From the NCBI GenBank assembly GCA_903930515.1, contig CAIYYW010000203.1, positions 1-22,461 on the forward strand: a stretch of 22,461 bases of DNA. Direction: 5' to 3'. Numbering within the stretch: position 1 is the first letter of the stretch; each line of letters starts with the position of its first letter. Both the position numbers and the translations under genes were made by a program. The notes beneath the pieces are model-generated. The model ran no database searches and was not told where the DNA came from. It saw only the letters and a program-made list of their open reading frames with translations. The stretch comes from an uncultured delta proteobacterium. Its GTDB lineage: Bacteria > RBG-13-61-14 > DRUE01. Positions 8,211 to 15,150 of this stretch are shown one piece after another.

Positions 8211-9509
8211 TTAAATCTTTCTCTTATCAATCACCCGTTTGGCTTTTCCTTCCGAACGCTGGATGGTTCTCGGCTCCACCAAAGTGATTTTGGCGCTCAC
8301 TCCCAGGAAATCTTTGAGGTCGTATTCCAGCTTTTTTTTCAACTGGTCCAGCTTTTTCATTTCGTCCGAGAAAATCTTCTCGTTCACTTCCACCTGTATT
8401 TCCAACTCGTCCATCGTTCCCTTGCGGTCAACAATGATCTGGTAGTGCGGCTCCAGCCCCTCAATCTTCATAAGCACATGCTCAATCTGGCTGGGGAAAA
8501 CATTGACGCCCCTGATGATCAGCATATCATCGGTCCTGCCCGTGATCCGCTCCATCCGGTAAGAAGTCCTCCCGCACGGACACGGCTCCGAAATCAGACG
8601 GCTCAGGTCGCGGGTCCGGTATCGGATCAACGGGAAAGCCTCTTTGGTCAGGGAAGTGAAGACCAACTCTCCCATTTCTCCGAGCGGGACCGGCTCCAGG
8701 GTTTTGGGATTGACCACCTCTGCCAGGAAATGGTCCTCATTAATATGGAGGCCGAATTTGGCTTCCAGACATTCGCAGCTCACGCCCGGGCCGATCACTT
8801 CGGAAAGTCCGTAAACATCCAGGGCCTTGAGGTTCAGTTGCTTCTCAATCTCCGTCCTCATCCCCTCGCTCCAAGGCTCGGCGCCGAAGATGCCGACCTT
8901 GAGCTTGAATTTACGGATGTCCGCTCCCTGCTGCTTGGCCGATTCCGCCGGGTTCAGGGCGTAGCTGGGCGTGCAGCAGAGCACGGTTGATCCGAAATCC
9001 TGCATAATCATAATCTGGCGCTGGGTCTGTCCCCCCGAAATCGGGATCACGGTGGCGCCCACCCTTTCCGCGCCGTAATGGAACCCGAGTCCGCCGGTGA
9101 ACAGGCCGTAGCCATAGGCGTTATGGATCACATCCCCGGCGTGGACGCCGGCGCCGGATAAAGCGCGCGCCATCAAATCCGACCACATCGTAATATCGTT
9201 CCTGGTATAGCCGACCACCGTGGGCTTGCCGGTGGTGCCGGAAGAGGCGTGCACCCGGACCACCTCCTCCATCGGGACCGCGAACATCCCGAAGGGATAG
9301 TTGTCGCGCAAATCGCTCTTGATGGTAAAGGGCAGATTCTTGAGGTCGGAAAGTTTTTTAATATCCGAGGGCTTGAGCTTGGCCTGGTCAAACTGCTTCC
9401 GGTAAAAAGGGACCTTCTCATATACCCGATTGACCACCGCCTGCAAACGCTTAAGCTGGAGTCCCTCCAGATCCTTCCTTGATAAGGTTTCCTCCTGGTT
9501 CCAAATCAT
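8211..9509 (-). CDS. phenylacetate-CoA ligase family protein (paralog 2)
   Basis: Second PaaK-family AMP-forming ligase, 432 residues. It has the phosphate loop [10 protein letters not shown] (88-97), YGLSE (233-237), RYRTRDLSR (297-305), [20 protein letters not shown] (324-343) and catalytic Lys422 in EGKAKR. It carries a Cys/His set, C245-E-C247, EDHF with His260, and C310-P-C312, that could bind a metal as in zinc-containing anaerobic members of the family; this is inferred from the pattern. It aligns with paralog 1 along its whole length, and the two gene ends are nearly alike in DNA, so they probably arose by tandem duplication. The ATG has a GGGAGCAGGGGA ribosome site. It directly follows iorB and is the ligase most likely to share substrate with IorAB. 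Confidence 0.92.
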   Translation of the reverse strand: MIWNQEETLSRKDLEGLQLKRLQAVVNRVYEKVPFYRKQFDQAKLKPSDIKKLSDLKNLPFTIKSDLRDNYPFGMFAVPMEEVVRVHASSGTTGKPTVVGYTRNDITMWSDLMARALSGAGVHAGDVIHNAYGYGLFTGGLGFHYGAERVGATVIPISGGQTQRQIMIMQDFGSTVLCCTPSYALNPAESAKQQGADIRKFKLKVGIFGAEPWSEGMRTEIEKQLNLKALDVYGLSEVIGPGVSCECLEAKFGLHINEDHFLAEVVNPKTLEPVPLGEMGELVFTSLTKEAFPLIRYRTRDLSRLISEPCPCGRTSYRMERITGRTDDMLIIRGVNVFPSQIEHVLMKIEGLEPHYQIIVDRKGTMDELEIQVEVNEKIFSDEMKKLDQLKKKLEYDLKDFLGVSAKITLVEPRTIQRSEGKAKRVIDKRKI

Positions 9510-9539
9510 TTCCCCTGCTCCCTTTTTTAATTTCCGCTG

Positions 9540-9569
9540 ATACTACCACAATTAATAAAATAAATTCAA
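9540..9569 (-). promoter_or_regulatory. possible internal promoter ahead of the paaK-like pair
   Basis: In the 56-base gap after iorB the minus strand shows TTGAAT (9564-9569), an 18-base AT-rich spacer, and TAGTAT (9540-9545). Each box matches 4 of 6 consensus bases. It could give extra transcription of the ligase-ACT genes. Chance occurrence in an AT-rich gap is a real alternative. Confidence 0.25.
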
Positions 9570-10159
9570 GGCCCCGCCAATTCCCTTCCCCTTTGAAAGG
9601 CCTTGAGGTTTATTTCAACGGCCTTTTTAGGAACCATTTCCTTGACTTTATCCAGCCAGAGTTGAAGATTAAAATCAAGGATTTTGCTCAAAGACCCGAG
9701 CAGGACAATTCCGGCGACGCGGGCATCCCCAAGCCCCACCGCTTCTTTCAAGGCGTCTATCGCGATCAATTGCGGATCTTTGGCTTTGAGTTTTTCCACC
9801 AGTCCTTCCGGATATGGTTTTTCTCCCCGGAACACCGAGGGCGGGTCTATCTTCTGGAGGCTGGCGATGATTTTTCCGCCTTCTTTTAAATAGGGCAGCC
9901 AGCGGCAGGTTTCCAATAATTCCGATCCGAACAGGATGTCCGCTTCCCCGGCCGGAATCAGGGGGGAATATACCTTTTGCCCGAACCGGATATGGCTGGA
10001 GACCGCGCCTCCGCGCTGTGCCATTCCGTGCACTTCGCTTTTCTTGATTACCAGGCCGGATTCCGCGGCCACTGCGGCCAGGATGGAGCTGGTGAGTATT
10101 ATCCCCTGCCCCCCCACTCCGACCATCAGGACATTGGTCACTTCCGCAGCCGGCTTCAT
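9566..10159 (-). CDS. iorB: indolepyruvate:ferredoxin oxidoreductase, beta subunit
   Basis: Small subunit of the thiamine-diphosphate enzyme that decarboxylates indolepyruvate, phenylpyruvate and similar aryl-2-oxo acids to arylacetyl-CoA and CO2 while reducing ferredoxin. The 197-residue protein is of the POR-gamma type, with MVGVGGQGI (12-20) and SEVHGMAQRGGAVSSHIRFG (41-60), the best-known family block. I start it at the ATG at 10159, whose A of the preceding TAA overlap (TAATG) joins it to the iorA stop. Upstream residues in the same frame to 10225 are read from iorA DNA and are not family-like. The overlap suggests balanced production of the two subunits. It carries no iron-sulfur motif, as expected. 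Confidence 0.94.
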   Translation of the reverse strand: MKPAAEVTNVLMVGVGGQGIILTSSILAAVAAESGLVIKKSEVHGMAQRGGAVSSHIRFGQKVYSPLIPAGEADILFGSELLETCRWLPYLKEGGKIIASLQKIDPPSVFRGEKPYPEGLVEKLKAKDPQLIAIDALKEAVGLGDARVAGIVLLGSLSKILDFNLQLWLDKVKEMVPKKAVEINLKAFQRGRELAGP

Positions 10160-11925
10160 TATTGATCCTCCCGGCAAATCGCGGCTTCGTTGCAGACCTG
10201 GAGGCAGATTTCGCATCCGGTGCATTGGAGCGGATCAATCCGGGCATACCCTTTTCTTTTTTTGCCCGGCTCGGTTTTCGCCTCCCAGGTCAAGGCCGGG
10301 CACATCAGTTGGAGACAGATTTTGCACCCGTCGCATTTTTCCCGATCCACCCGGACCGGCTTTTTCCTGACGCCCTTGAACTGCGGGATCAGCACACAGG
10401 CCGACCGGGCGATGATCACGGAAGGCTCGTCCGCTTCCATCTCTTCTTGAATAACTTTTTCCAGCAAGGGAAGATCATAGGGGTTGACCACCGTCACCCT
10501 TTTCACCCCCAGCCCCAGGACCAGCTTTTCCAACTCCACCACCGGCGAGGGCTGGCCGTAGATGTCCAGGCCGGACCCGGGATGGCCCTGCCTTCCGGTC
10601 ATTGCCGTGGTCAGGTTGTCCAGGATGAGCACCGTGCCCTTGCCCCGGTTGTAAACAATGTCCGCGAGCGCTGTGATCCCGGAATGATAAAAGGTGCTGT
10701 CGCCGATCACCGCAACCACCCGGGCGTCTTTCCCCAAAGCCTTTTCCATCCCAAAGCTCTGGCCGATCCCGGCTCCCATGCAAAGGCAGGTGTGCAGGGC
10801 ATTGAGCGGGGGCTGCGCCGCCAGGGTGTAACAGCCGATGTCCCCGCAGGTGAAGACCTTGAGCTTTTTCAGGATATGGAACACTCCCCGGTGCGGACAG
10901 CCCGGACAGAGGATGGGAGGCCGCTGCGGGATGGCCTGGTCAAAGTTGATTTCCCGGACCGACCCTTTGCCGGAGACGCCTTGCTTCACCAGTTCCGGAC
11001 TCAACTCTCCGCAGAGTGGAAAAACCTCCTTGCCCACCGGGTCCAACCCCATCATCCGGAGGTTGTCTTCCAGGAACGGGTCCAATTCCTCCACCACAAA
11101 TAATTTTTCCACCTGCCCGGCGAATTTCTTGACCAGCTTTTCCGGGAGCGGCCAGACCATTCCCAACTTGAGGAAAGAGGCGTCGGGGAAGGCCTCGCGG
11201 CCGTATTGGTAAGCGACCCCGCTGGACACGATCCCGATTTTTTTATCTCCCATCTCAATCCGGTTTTCCGGAAAGGTCTCGGCGAATTCTTTCAGCCTGT
11301 TCATCCGCTCTTCCACCAGCGGGTGCCGGGGACGGGCGTATCCGGGCAACATCACATACTTGGACGGGTTCCGGTCAAATTTTTTCAGGACCGGTCCCAT
11401 CTTCCGCTCTTCCAGCTCGGTCAAACTTTCGCCGTGGGAAATCCGGGTGGTCAAACGGAGCAGCACCGGGCAGTCATATTTTTCCGAAAGAGCAAACGCG
11501 GTTTTGGAGAACCTCCTCGCCTCGTCGCTGTCCGAGGGCTCCAGCATCGGCAGTTTGGCCGCCCGGGCGTAATGTCGGTTGTCCTGCTCGTTCTGGCTGG
11601 AATATAAATTAGGGTCGTCGGCCGTGACCACCACCAGCCCTCCCTGGATCCCGGTGTAAGAAAGGGTGAAAAGGGGATCCGAGGCCACATTGAGTCCGAC
11701 ATGCTTCATCGCGCAGAGCGAGCGGGCGCCTGCGTACCCGGCTCCGGAGGCCACTTCCAGCGCCACCTTCTCGTTGACGCTCCACTGCGCGTTCACCTCC
11801 GGATACCCGGCAAGGGCTTGCACAATCTCGGTGCTGGGAGTGCCGGGATAGGCCGTGGCGACCTCTACTCCCGCTTCCCAGGCTCCCCGGGCAACTGCTT
11901 CATTACCGCTTAACAGTTTTCTCAA
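10159..11925 (-). CDS. iorA: indolepyruvate:ferredoxin oxidoreductase, alpha subunit
   Basis: Catalytic and electron-transfer subunit of the aryl-pyruvate oxidoreductase. I choose a TTG start at 11925 because AGGAGGAGG (11931-11939) lies just ahead of it; this gives 588 residues starting LRKLLSGNEAVARGAWEAG, where family members usually begin. An ATG at 11982 would add 19 residues that translate through that ribosome site. Order of regions: pyrimidine-binding domain with AYPGTPSTE, a middle domain, the CPGCPHRG block (340-347), the thiamine-diphosphate site starting at GDST (408-411), and two C-terminal [4Fe-4S] motifs, Cys531/534/537/542 and Cys568/571/574/578. The last cysteine of the second cluster is followed by Asn, not the usual Pro. 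The stop overlaps the iorB start. Confidence 0.95.
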   Translation of the reverse strand: MRKLLSGNEAVARGAWEAGVEVATAYPGTPSTEIVQALAGYPEVNAQWSVNEKVALEVASGAGYAGARSLCAMKHVGLNVASDPLFTLSYTGIQGGLVVVTADDPNLYSSQNEQDNRHYARAAKLPMLEPSDSDEARRFSKTAFALSEKYDCPVLLRLTTRISHGESLTELEERKMGPVLKKFDRNPSKYVMLPGYARPRHPLVEERMNRLKEFAETFPENRIEMGDKKIGIVSSGVAYQYGREAFPDASFLKLGMVWPLPEKLVKKFAGQVEKLFVVEELDPFLEDNLRMMGLDPVGKEVFPLCGELSPELVKQGVSGKGSVREINFDQAIPQRPPILCPGCPHRGVFHILKKLKVFTCGDIGCYTLAAQPPLNALHTCLCMGAGIGQSFGMEKALGKDARVVAVIGDSTFYHSGITALADIVYNRGKGTVLILDNLTTAMTGRQGHPGSGLDIYGQPSPVVELEKLVLGLGVKRVTVVNPYDLPLLEKVIQEEMEADEPSVIIARSACVLIPQFKGVRKKPVRVDREKCDGCKICLQLMCPALTWEAKTEPGKKRKGYARIDPLQCTGCEICLQVCNEAAICREDQ

Positions 11926-11930
11926 AAAAA

Positions 11931-11939
11931 CCTCCTCCT
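11931..11939 (-). promoter_or_regulatory. strong ribosome binding site deciding a TTG start for iorA
   Basis: The minus strand reads AGGAGGAGG, an extended match to the anti-Shine-Dalgarno sequence, followed by a short T-run and TTG at 11925. No comparable site precedes the in-frame ATG at 11982, which falls only three bases after the stop codon of the TPR gene. Confidence 0.7.
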
Positions 11940-11985
11940 GACTGCGAGGTGGATTTGGAAGCCGTTTTTTAAAATGCCGCAACCT

Positions 11986-12648
11986 TTATTTGTTCGGCTG
12001 AGCCTCCGGGGCTTTGACGGTTGCTCCGGGAGCAACCTGGGGAGTGGGTTCGGGAGGGGCTTTCTTTTCTCCGCCTGCCTTATTTCCTTCCTGGAAATTC
12101 TTGTTCACTTTTTCCATCTGCTCCAGCCAATCCAGGTTTTCCTTGAAGACTTTATTGTCCGGCTCCAGCGAGACCGCTTTTTCAATATCCTTGCGGGCCA
12201 ACTCAAATTTGCCCAAATACCCTTCAACCACACCCCGGTTGCTGTAAGCCTTGGCGTAATCATCCCGGGCCTTGATCGCCTGGTCAAATTCCTGAATCGC
12301 CTGGTCAAACTTGAGTTGGGGCCCCTGCATATACAGGAATCCCAGATTATAATAGGCCTCCGGGTAATCCGGATTCAACTCAACCGCTTTCTTATAATGT
12401 TGCTCGGCATCCGAAAATTTTCCCCGCTTGGCATAGGAATATCCCAGCTGGTTCTCCAAAACCGCATTCTTGGGGTCGGCCTTCAGCTTTTCCTGGTAAT
12501 ACTTGGTGGCTTCCCAATATTTGCCGTCATTAAGGTATTGTATCCCTTCCGGGTAGGGATTCTTCTTGCATCCCCCCAGGGAACCGCCGATCCCGATCAA
12601 AACCAGCAAGAGCCATACCGGGATGGAATTAAGAACCCTCTTTTCCAT
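11986..12648 (-). CDS. TPR-repeat lipoprotein
   Basis: Predicted lipoprotein of 220 residues, starting at the ATG at 12648 with a strong AAGGAGG site. The N-terminus MEKRVLNSIPVWLLLVLIGI leads to a lipobox LGGC, with Cys27 as the lipidation site. Next come about four tetratricopeptide repeats (roughly residues 33-165), recognisable by blocks such as LGYSYAKRGKFSDAEQHYKK and YNLGFLYMQG. The last 40 residues are Lys/Pro/Ala-rich and look disordered. TPR domains bind partner proteins; the partner is unknown. It overlaps the preceding mscS-like gene by 20 bases and lies 60 bases before iorA, so it is probably cotranscribed, though its link to amino acid metabolism is unclear. It sits in the inner or outer membrane facing the periplasm. 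Confidence 0.85.
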   Translation of the reverse strand: MEKRVLNSIPVWLLLVLIGIGGSLGGCKKNPYPEGIQYLNDGKYWEATKYYQEKLKADPKNAVLENQLGYSYAKRGKFSDAEQHYKKAVELNPDYPEAYYNLGFLYMQGPQLKFDQAIQEFDQAIKARDDYAKAYSNRGVVEGYLGKFELARKDIEKAVSLEPDNKVFKENLDWLEQMEKVNKNFQEGNKAGGEKKAPPEPTPQVAPGATVKAPEAQPNK

Positions 12649-13132
12649 TTTGATCCTCCTTCGCGTTTGCAACCGATTGTAGCAAAGTTTTAGATAAATT
12701 TCCAAAGCACACGGTCCGGGCCGGAAAAGGCAACTGAATCCCGAGCCGGTCAAAGCGTTTTTTCACCCGGAGATTAAGCTCCCGTCCCACCCGCCATTGT
12801 CGGGCCGGTTTGGTCTTGATCCGGCCCTGGATCATTACCGCGGAATCTTCAAACCGATCCAAACCCAGAATCTCAGCCGGCTCCAGGATGTCGTCCTTGA
12901 ACCTCGGGTCATTCCTCAATTCCTCCGCCACCTCTTCCAAGACTTTGATCACCCGCTTTTTAGATTCCTCGTTCCGGATGACGCCGGCCATTTTATTGAA
13001 CCGCTTAATCAGCAGGCGGGAGGACAACAGGGCCAGGCCGGCGAGCAGGACGATCAGGCCCAGCCTTTGACAGAGGCTGACCCAGCCCTCGCGGCCGAAC
13101 GCGGATATCCATTGATCCAATTGGCTACTCAC
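12629..13132 (-). CDS. short MscS-like protein lacking the pore region
   Basis: A 167-residue protein whose C-terminal half (about 61-144) matches the cytoplasmic alpha/beta domain of MscS mechanosensitive channels: KVLEEVAEELRNDP, ILEPAEILGLDRFEDSAV, GRIKTKPARQW and GIQLPFPARTV. The N-terminus has one hydrophobic span (about 21-41) and a charged stretch RNEESKKR like the linker after TM1 in MscS proteins. The pore helix TM3, TM2 and the beta domain are absent, so it cannot form a normal MscS pore alone. The start is a GTG at 13132, with GGAAGG only a few bases ahead; TGA lies upstream in frame. It could be a decayed channel gene or a working one-span oligomer or modulator. The clean frame and overlap with the TPR gene favour a real gene. 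Confidence 0.7.
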   Translation of the reverse strand: MSSQLDQWISAFGREGWVSLCQRLGLIVLLAGLALLSSRLLIKRFNKMAGVIRNEESKKRVIKVLEEVAEELRNDPRFKDDILEPAEILGLDRFEDSAVMIQGRIKTKPARQWRVGRELNLRVKKRFDRLGIQLPFPARTVCFGNLSKTLLQSVANAKEDQNGKEGS

Positions 13133-13161
13133 CTTCCGATCATCTCAGAATCCGGTTCCGG

Positions 13162-13204
13162 AAAAAATACCCCTGATCCCGGCCTTGAATTCCCGGGGCC
13201 GGGA
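13162..13204 (-). terminator. weak candidate terminator after the Ig-like gene
   Basis: An 8-bp inverted repeat TCCCGGCC/GGCCGGGA (13177-13184 and 13197-13204) with a 12-base loop lies just after the stop codon at 13214. Six T residues (13162-13167, minus strand) follow, but nine bases separate them from the stem, more than in good intrinsic terminators. It may cause partial termination before the mscS-like gene. Confidence 0.3.
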
Positions 13205-13213
13205 AATCATCCT

Positions 13214-14026
13214 TTACCGAGCGGTGAAGTAGGTATTGGTGGATTCGCACACCACCTTTTTGTCCTTCAGCAACTGGTAGGACGCGGCATATGCCCCGGC
13301 CGGGAGCCAGGCCGGAACATAATTCCAGTAGGAGGCTTCCTGATCAAAGCCGGGCTTAATGGTTTTGTTGTAAATCAATCCTCTTAAAGGCTCCACCTTT
13401 TTCCCCTCAAGGAAGAACTGAATCTTATATCCTTGCAGTTTCTTGGGACCATAAACCTCGGCGCGCAAGATGAAGTTAAGATACCCGAGCAATCTCTCGT
13501 TGGTGATCTCGCGCTGGCCGTACATCACCAGGATCGGGCCGCAATGCGCCGGCTCGCCCGGAGCGGGATATACCTCCAACTCGGAAACCCCGCGGATCGG
13601 CCTCTGGTCCGCATCCAGGCAGCCGCTCGACTCGGCCGCGATCTTGAAATTGCCCGCGGCCATTCCGGATACCGAAAAGACGGCGCTGTCTCCCGAGGCC
13701 GTGAGCTTGTGTCCGTCGGAAGTTGTCAGTTTTTCCCCCTCGGGCAGGCCCCGGAAATACCAGACCAGGTTGGCCGGGACTTGCTTGCCCGAGCCGTCGT
13801 AGGCCTTGGCGATTAACTTAACCTCTTTGCCCGCGCCCACAGTTATTTGAGGATCGTTGACGCGGTCCGGGCTGAGCACGATTTTGGAGAACCCGCAGGT
13901 TGGAAGGACTACCGGCGCCGGGGCCTCCACCGCCTTTTTGCCTTTCTTCTTGTCTTTCTTGGTCGCGCCGACCAGCAGGCCGACGCTCAGGATCAATGCC
14001 AAAGCCAGGATTATTCTCTTCTTCAT
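13214..14026 (-). CDS. secreted protein with Ig-like domain, function unknown
   Basis: Exported protein of 270 residues that I cannot assign to a named family. A Sec signal (MKKRIILALALILSVGLLVG) ends near residue 21, followed by a Lys-rich patch KKDKKKGKK (23-31) and a short Pro/Ala linker. Residues about 48-152 look like a bacterial Ig-like (Big_2-type) domain: VLSPDRVNDPQITVGAGKEV, a KAYDGSGKQV strand, then VSGMAAGNFKIAAESSG. Residues about 160-270 form a second beta-rich region with LEGKKVEPLRGLIYN and a C-terminal AGAYAASYQLLKDKKVV, like a domain that describes ligand-free beta sandwiches. Four Cys (44, 136, 162, 260) could form two disulfides. The start has AAGGAGG ten bases upstream. 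It is placed between an SDR and the mscS-like gene. Confidence 0.7.
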   Translation of the reverse strand: MKKRIILALALILSVGLLVGATKKDKKKGKKAVEAPAPVVLPTCGFSKIVLSPDRVNDPQITVGAGKEVKLIAKAYDGSGKQVPANLVWYFRGLPEGEKLTTSDGHKLTASGDSAVFSVSGMAAGNFKIAAESSGCLDADQRPIRGVSELEVYPAPGEPAHCGPILVMYGQREITNERLLGYLNFILRAEVYGPKKLQGYKIQFFLEGKKVEPLRGLIYNKTIKPGFDQEASYWNYVPAWLPAGAYAASYQLLKDKKVVCESTNTYFTAR

Positions 14027-14057
14027 CTCCCCGAAACCTCCTTTTCAGTGCCGATAC

Positions 14058-14087
14058 TATATATCACAAGTATTGGTGATTTGTAAA
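14058..14087 (-). promoter_or_regulatory. possible promoter for the Ig-like protein gene
   Basis: Minus strand: TTTACA (14082-14087, 5 of 6 matches), an 18-base spacer, and TATATA (14058-14063). A start near 14050 would leave the AAGGAGG site at 14037-14043 inside the message. An imperfect dyad ATACT/AGTAT overlaps the region. The site lies at the very 3' end of the SDR gene. Confidence 0.35.
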
Positions 14088-15059
14088 CCAGCCGATCGCC
14101 CTCTTGACCGCGTCCTCAATCGGGGTCTGGGGCATGCCCAATTCCCGGATCGCTTTTTGGGCCGTGAAATAATGATCGGCGTATCCCATTTTGGCGGTGA
14201 CGGAATTGATGTCGGGCTCAAACCGGAAAAGCCGGCCGAGCAGATCAAAAAGATACCCGGCCGATACCGCGGCGGGATACGGGATTTTAAAGCCGGGCGG
14301 CTTCACCCCGGCGATCCCGGCCACCAGCGAGAAAAATTCCCGGTAGCTTAAATTCCCGGAATCGTTGGCCAGGATATATGCCTCGCCGGTTTTCCCCTTC
14401 TCCATCGCCAGCCTCATCCCCTCGCAGACATCCAGCACATCCACGAAATTGTTCCCGCCCTCCGGGTATCCCGGGGCGCGTCCCTTGCAGACCTGGACGA
14501 TCATCTGCCCGGAGGTGGGTTTGAGGTCCCATTCCCCGATCATAAAAGTGGGCTTGATCAGGACCAGGTCCAGGCCCCGGCTTAAAAATTTCCTCGCCTC
14601 CTGCTCGGCCTGGTATTTGGTGTCGGTGTATGGGCTTCGGTATCTCGCCATTGATTCGTGCTCGGGCCAGTCCTCGTCCGCGGGATGCTCCCGGCTGGAC
14701 AGACCCAGGGTGTCCACCGTGCTGACATAAACCACCCGCTTGACCCCGGCTTTAAGAGCGGCTTCCATAACATTGATGGTGCCCTGGACATTCACGGCGT
14801 AACAATTGCCGTAGTTCGGCCGCCATTGGCTGACCAGGGCCGCGCAATGATAAACCCGGCCCACTCCCGACATCGCAGTCTCCAGGCTCTCCGGCTCCCG
14901 GATGTCGCCGTAAGCGATCTCCACCTGCAAATCCTGGAGCGCCAAGGCCTTGGAGCTTTTCCGGAGCAGCGCCCGCAGGTCGCGCTCATTTTTGCTCCAG
15001 AGATGCCTGGCCAGGTTCCCGCCCAGCAATCCGCTCGCGCCGGTGATCAAGGTTTTCAT
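14064..15059 (-). CDS. NAD(P)-dependent SDR, HpnA/dihydroflavonol-reductase-like
   Basis: Extended short-chain dehydrogenase of 331 residues. The start is the ATG at 15059 (GAAGGAAG ribosome site), directly before the nucleotide-binding motif TGASGLLG (6-13). Other family marks are GDIRE (51-55), the VSTVDTLG strand (112-119) with Ser113/Thr114, and the catalytic pair Tyr144/Lys148 in YTDTK. Blocks such as NVQGTINVMEAALKAGVKRV and KPTFMIGEWDLKPTSGQMI resemble hopanoid-associated epimerase HpnA and dihydroflavonol reductases. No hopanoid genes are nearby, so the substrate is open; a nucleotide sugar, sterol-like or lipid-linked alcohol are all possible. It is transcribed away from the GT39 gene across a 91-base gap, and it may be the first gene of the long minus-strand unit. 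Confidence 0.85.
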   Translation of the reverse strand: MKTLITGASGLLGGNLARHLWSKNERDLRALLRKSSKALALQDLQVEIAYGDIREPESLETAMSGVGRVYHCAALVSQWRPNYGNCYAVNVQGTINVMEAALKAGVKRVVYVSTVDTLGLSSREHPADEDWPEHESMARYRSPYTDTKYQAEQEARKFLSRGLDLVLIKPTFMIGEWDLKPTSGQMIVQVCKGRAPGYPEGGNNFVDVLDVCEGMRLAMEKGKTGEAYILANDSGNLSYREFFSLVAGIAGVKPPGFKIPYPAAVSAGYLFDLLGRLFRFEPDINSVTAKMGYADHYFTAQKAIRELGMPQTPIEDAVKRAIGWFTNHQYL

Positions 15060-15150
15060 TTTGCTTCCTTCAACTTTACAAAAAAAATCCCCGTCCGTCA
15101 ACCGGTTCCCATTTTAATCGCCGATGTGATAAAATTTTCCGGTTTGGACA

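Noticed and set aside
6659-8287. Long open frame of 542 codons on the plus strand, opposite the ligase and ACT genes
   Set aside because: It mirrors GC-rich codons of the minus-strand genes, is rich in His/Pro/Gly, lacks a ribosome site, and has no recognisable domain.
10162-11103. Open frame of 313 codons on the plus strand opposite iorA
   Set aside because: Antisense shadow of a well-supported gene, with unnatural composition and no domain.
15073-15101. TTGACG-17-TAAAGT promoter for the SDR gene (minus strand)
   Set aside because: A good match in boxes and spacing, but its start point near 15066 would lie inside the ribosome site of the SDR, making a leaderless message; probably chance.
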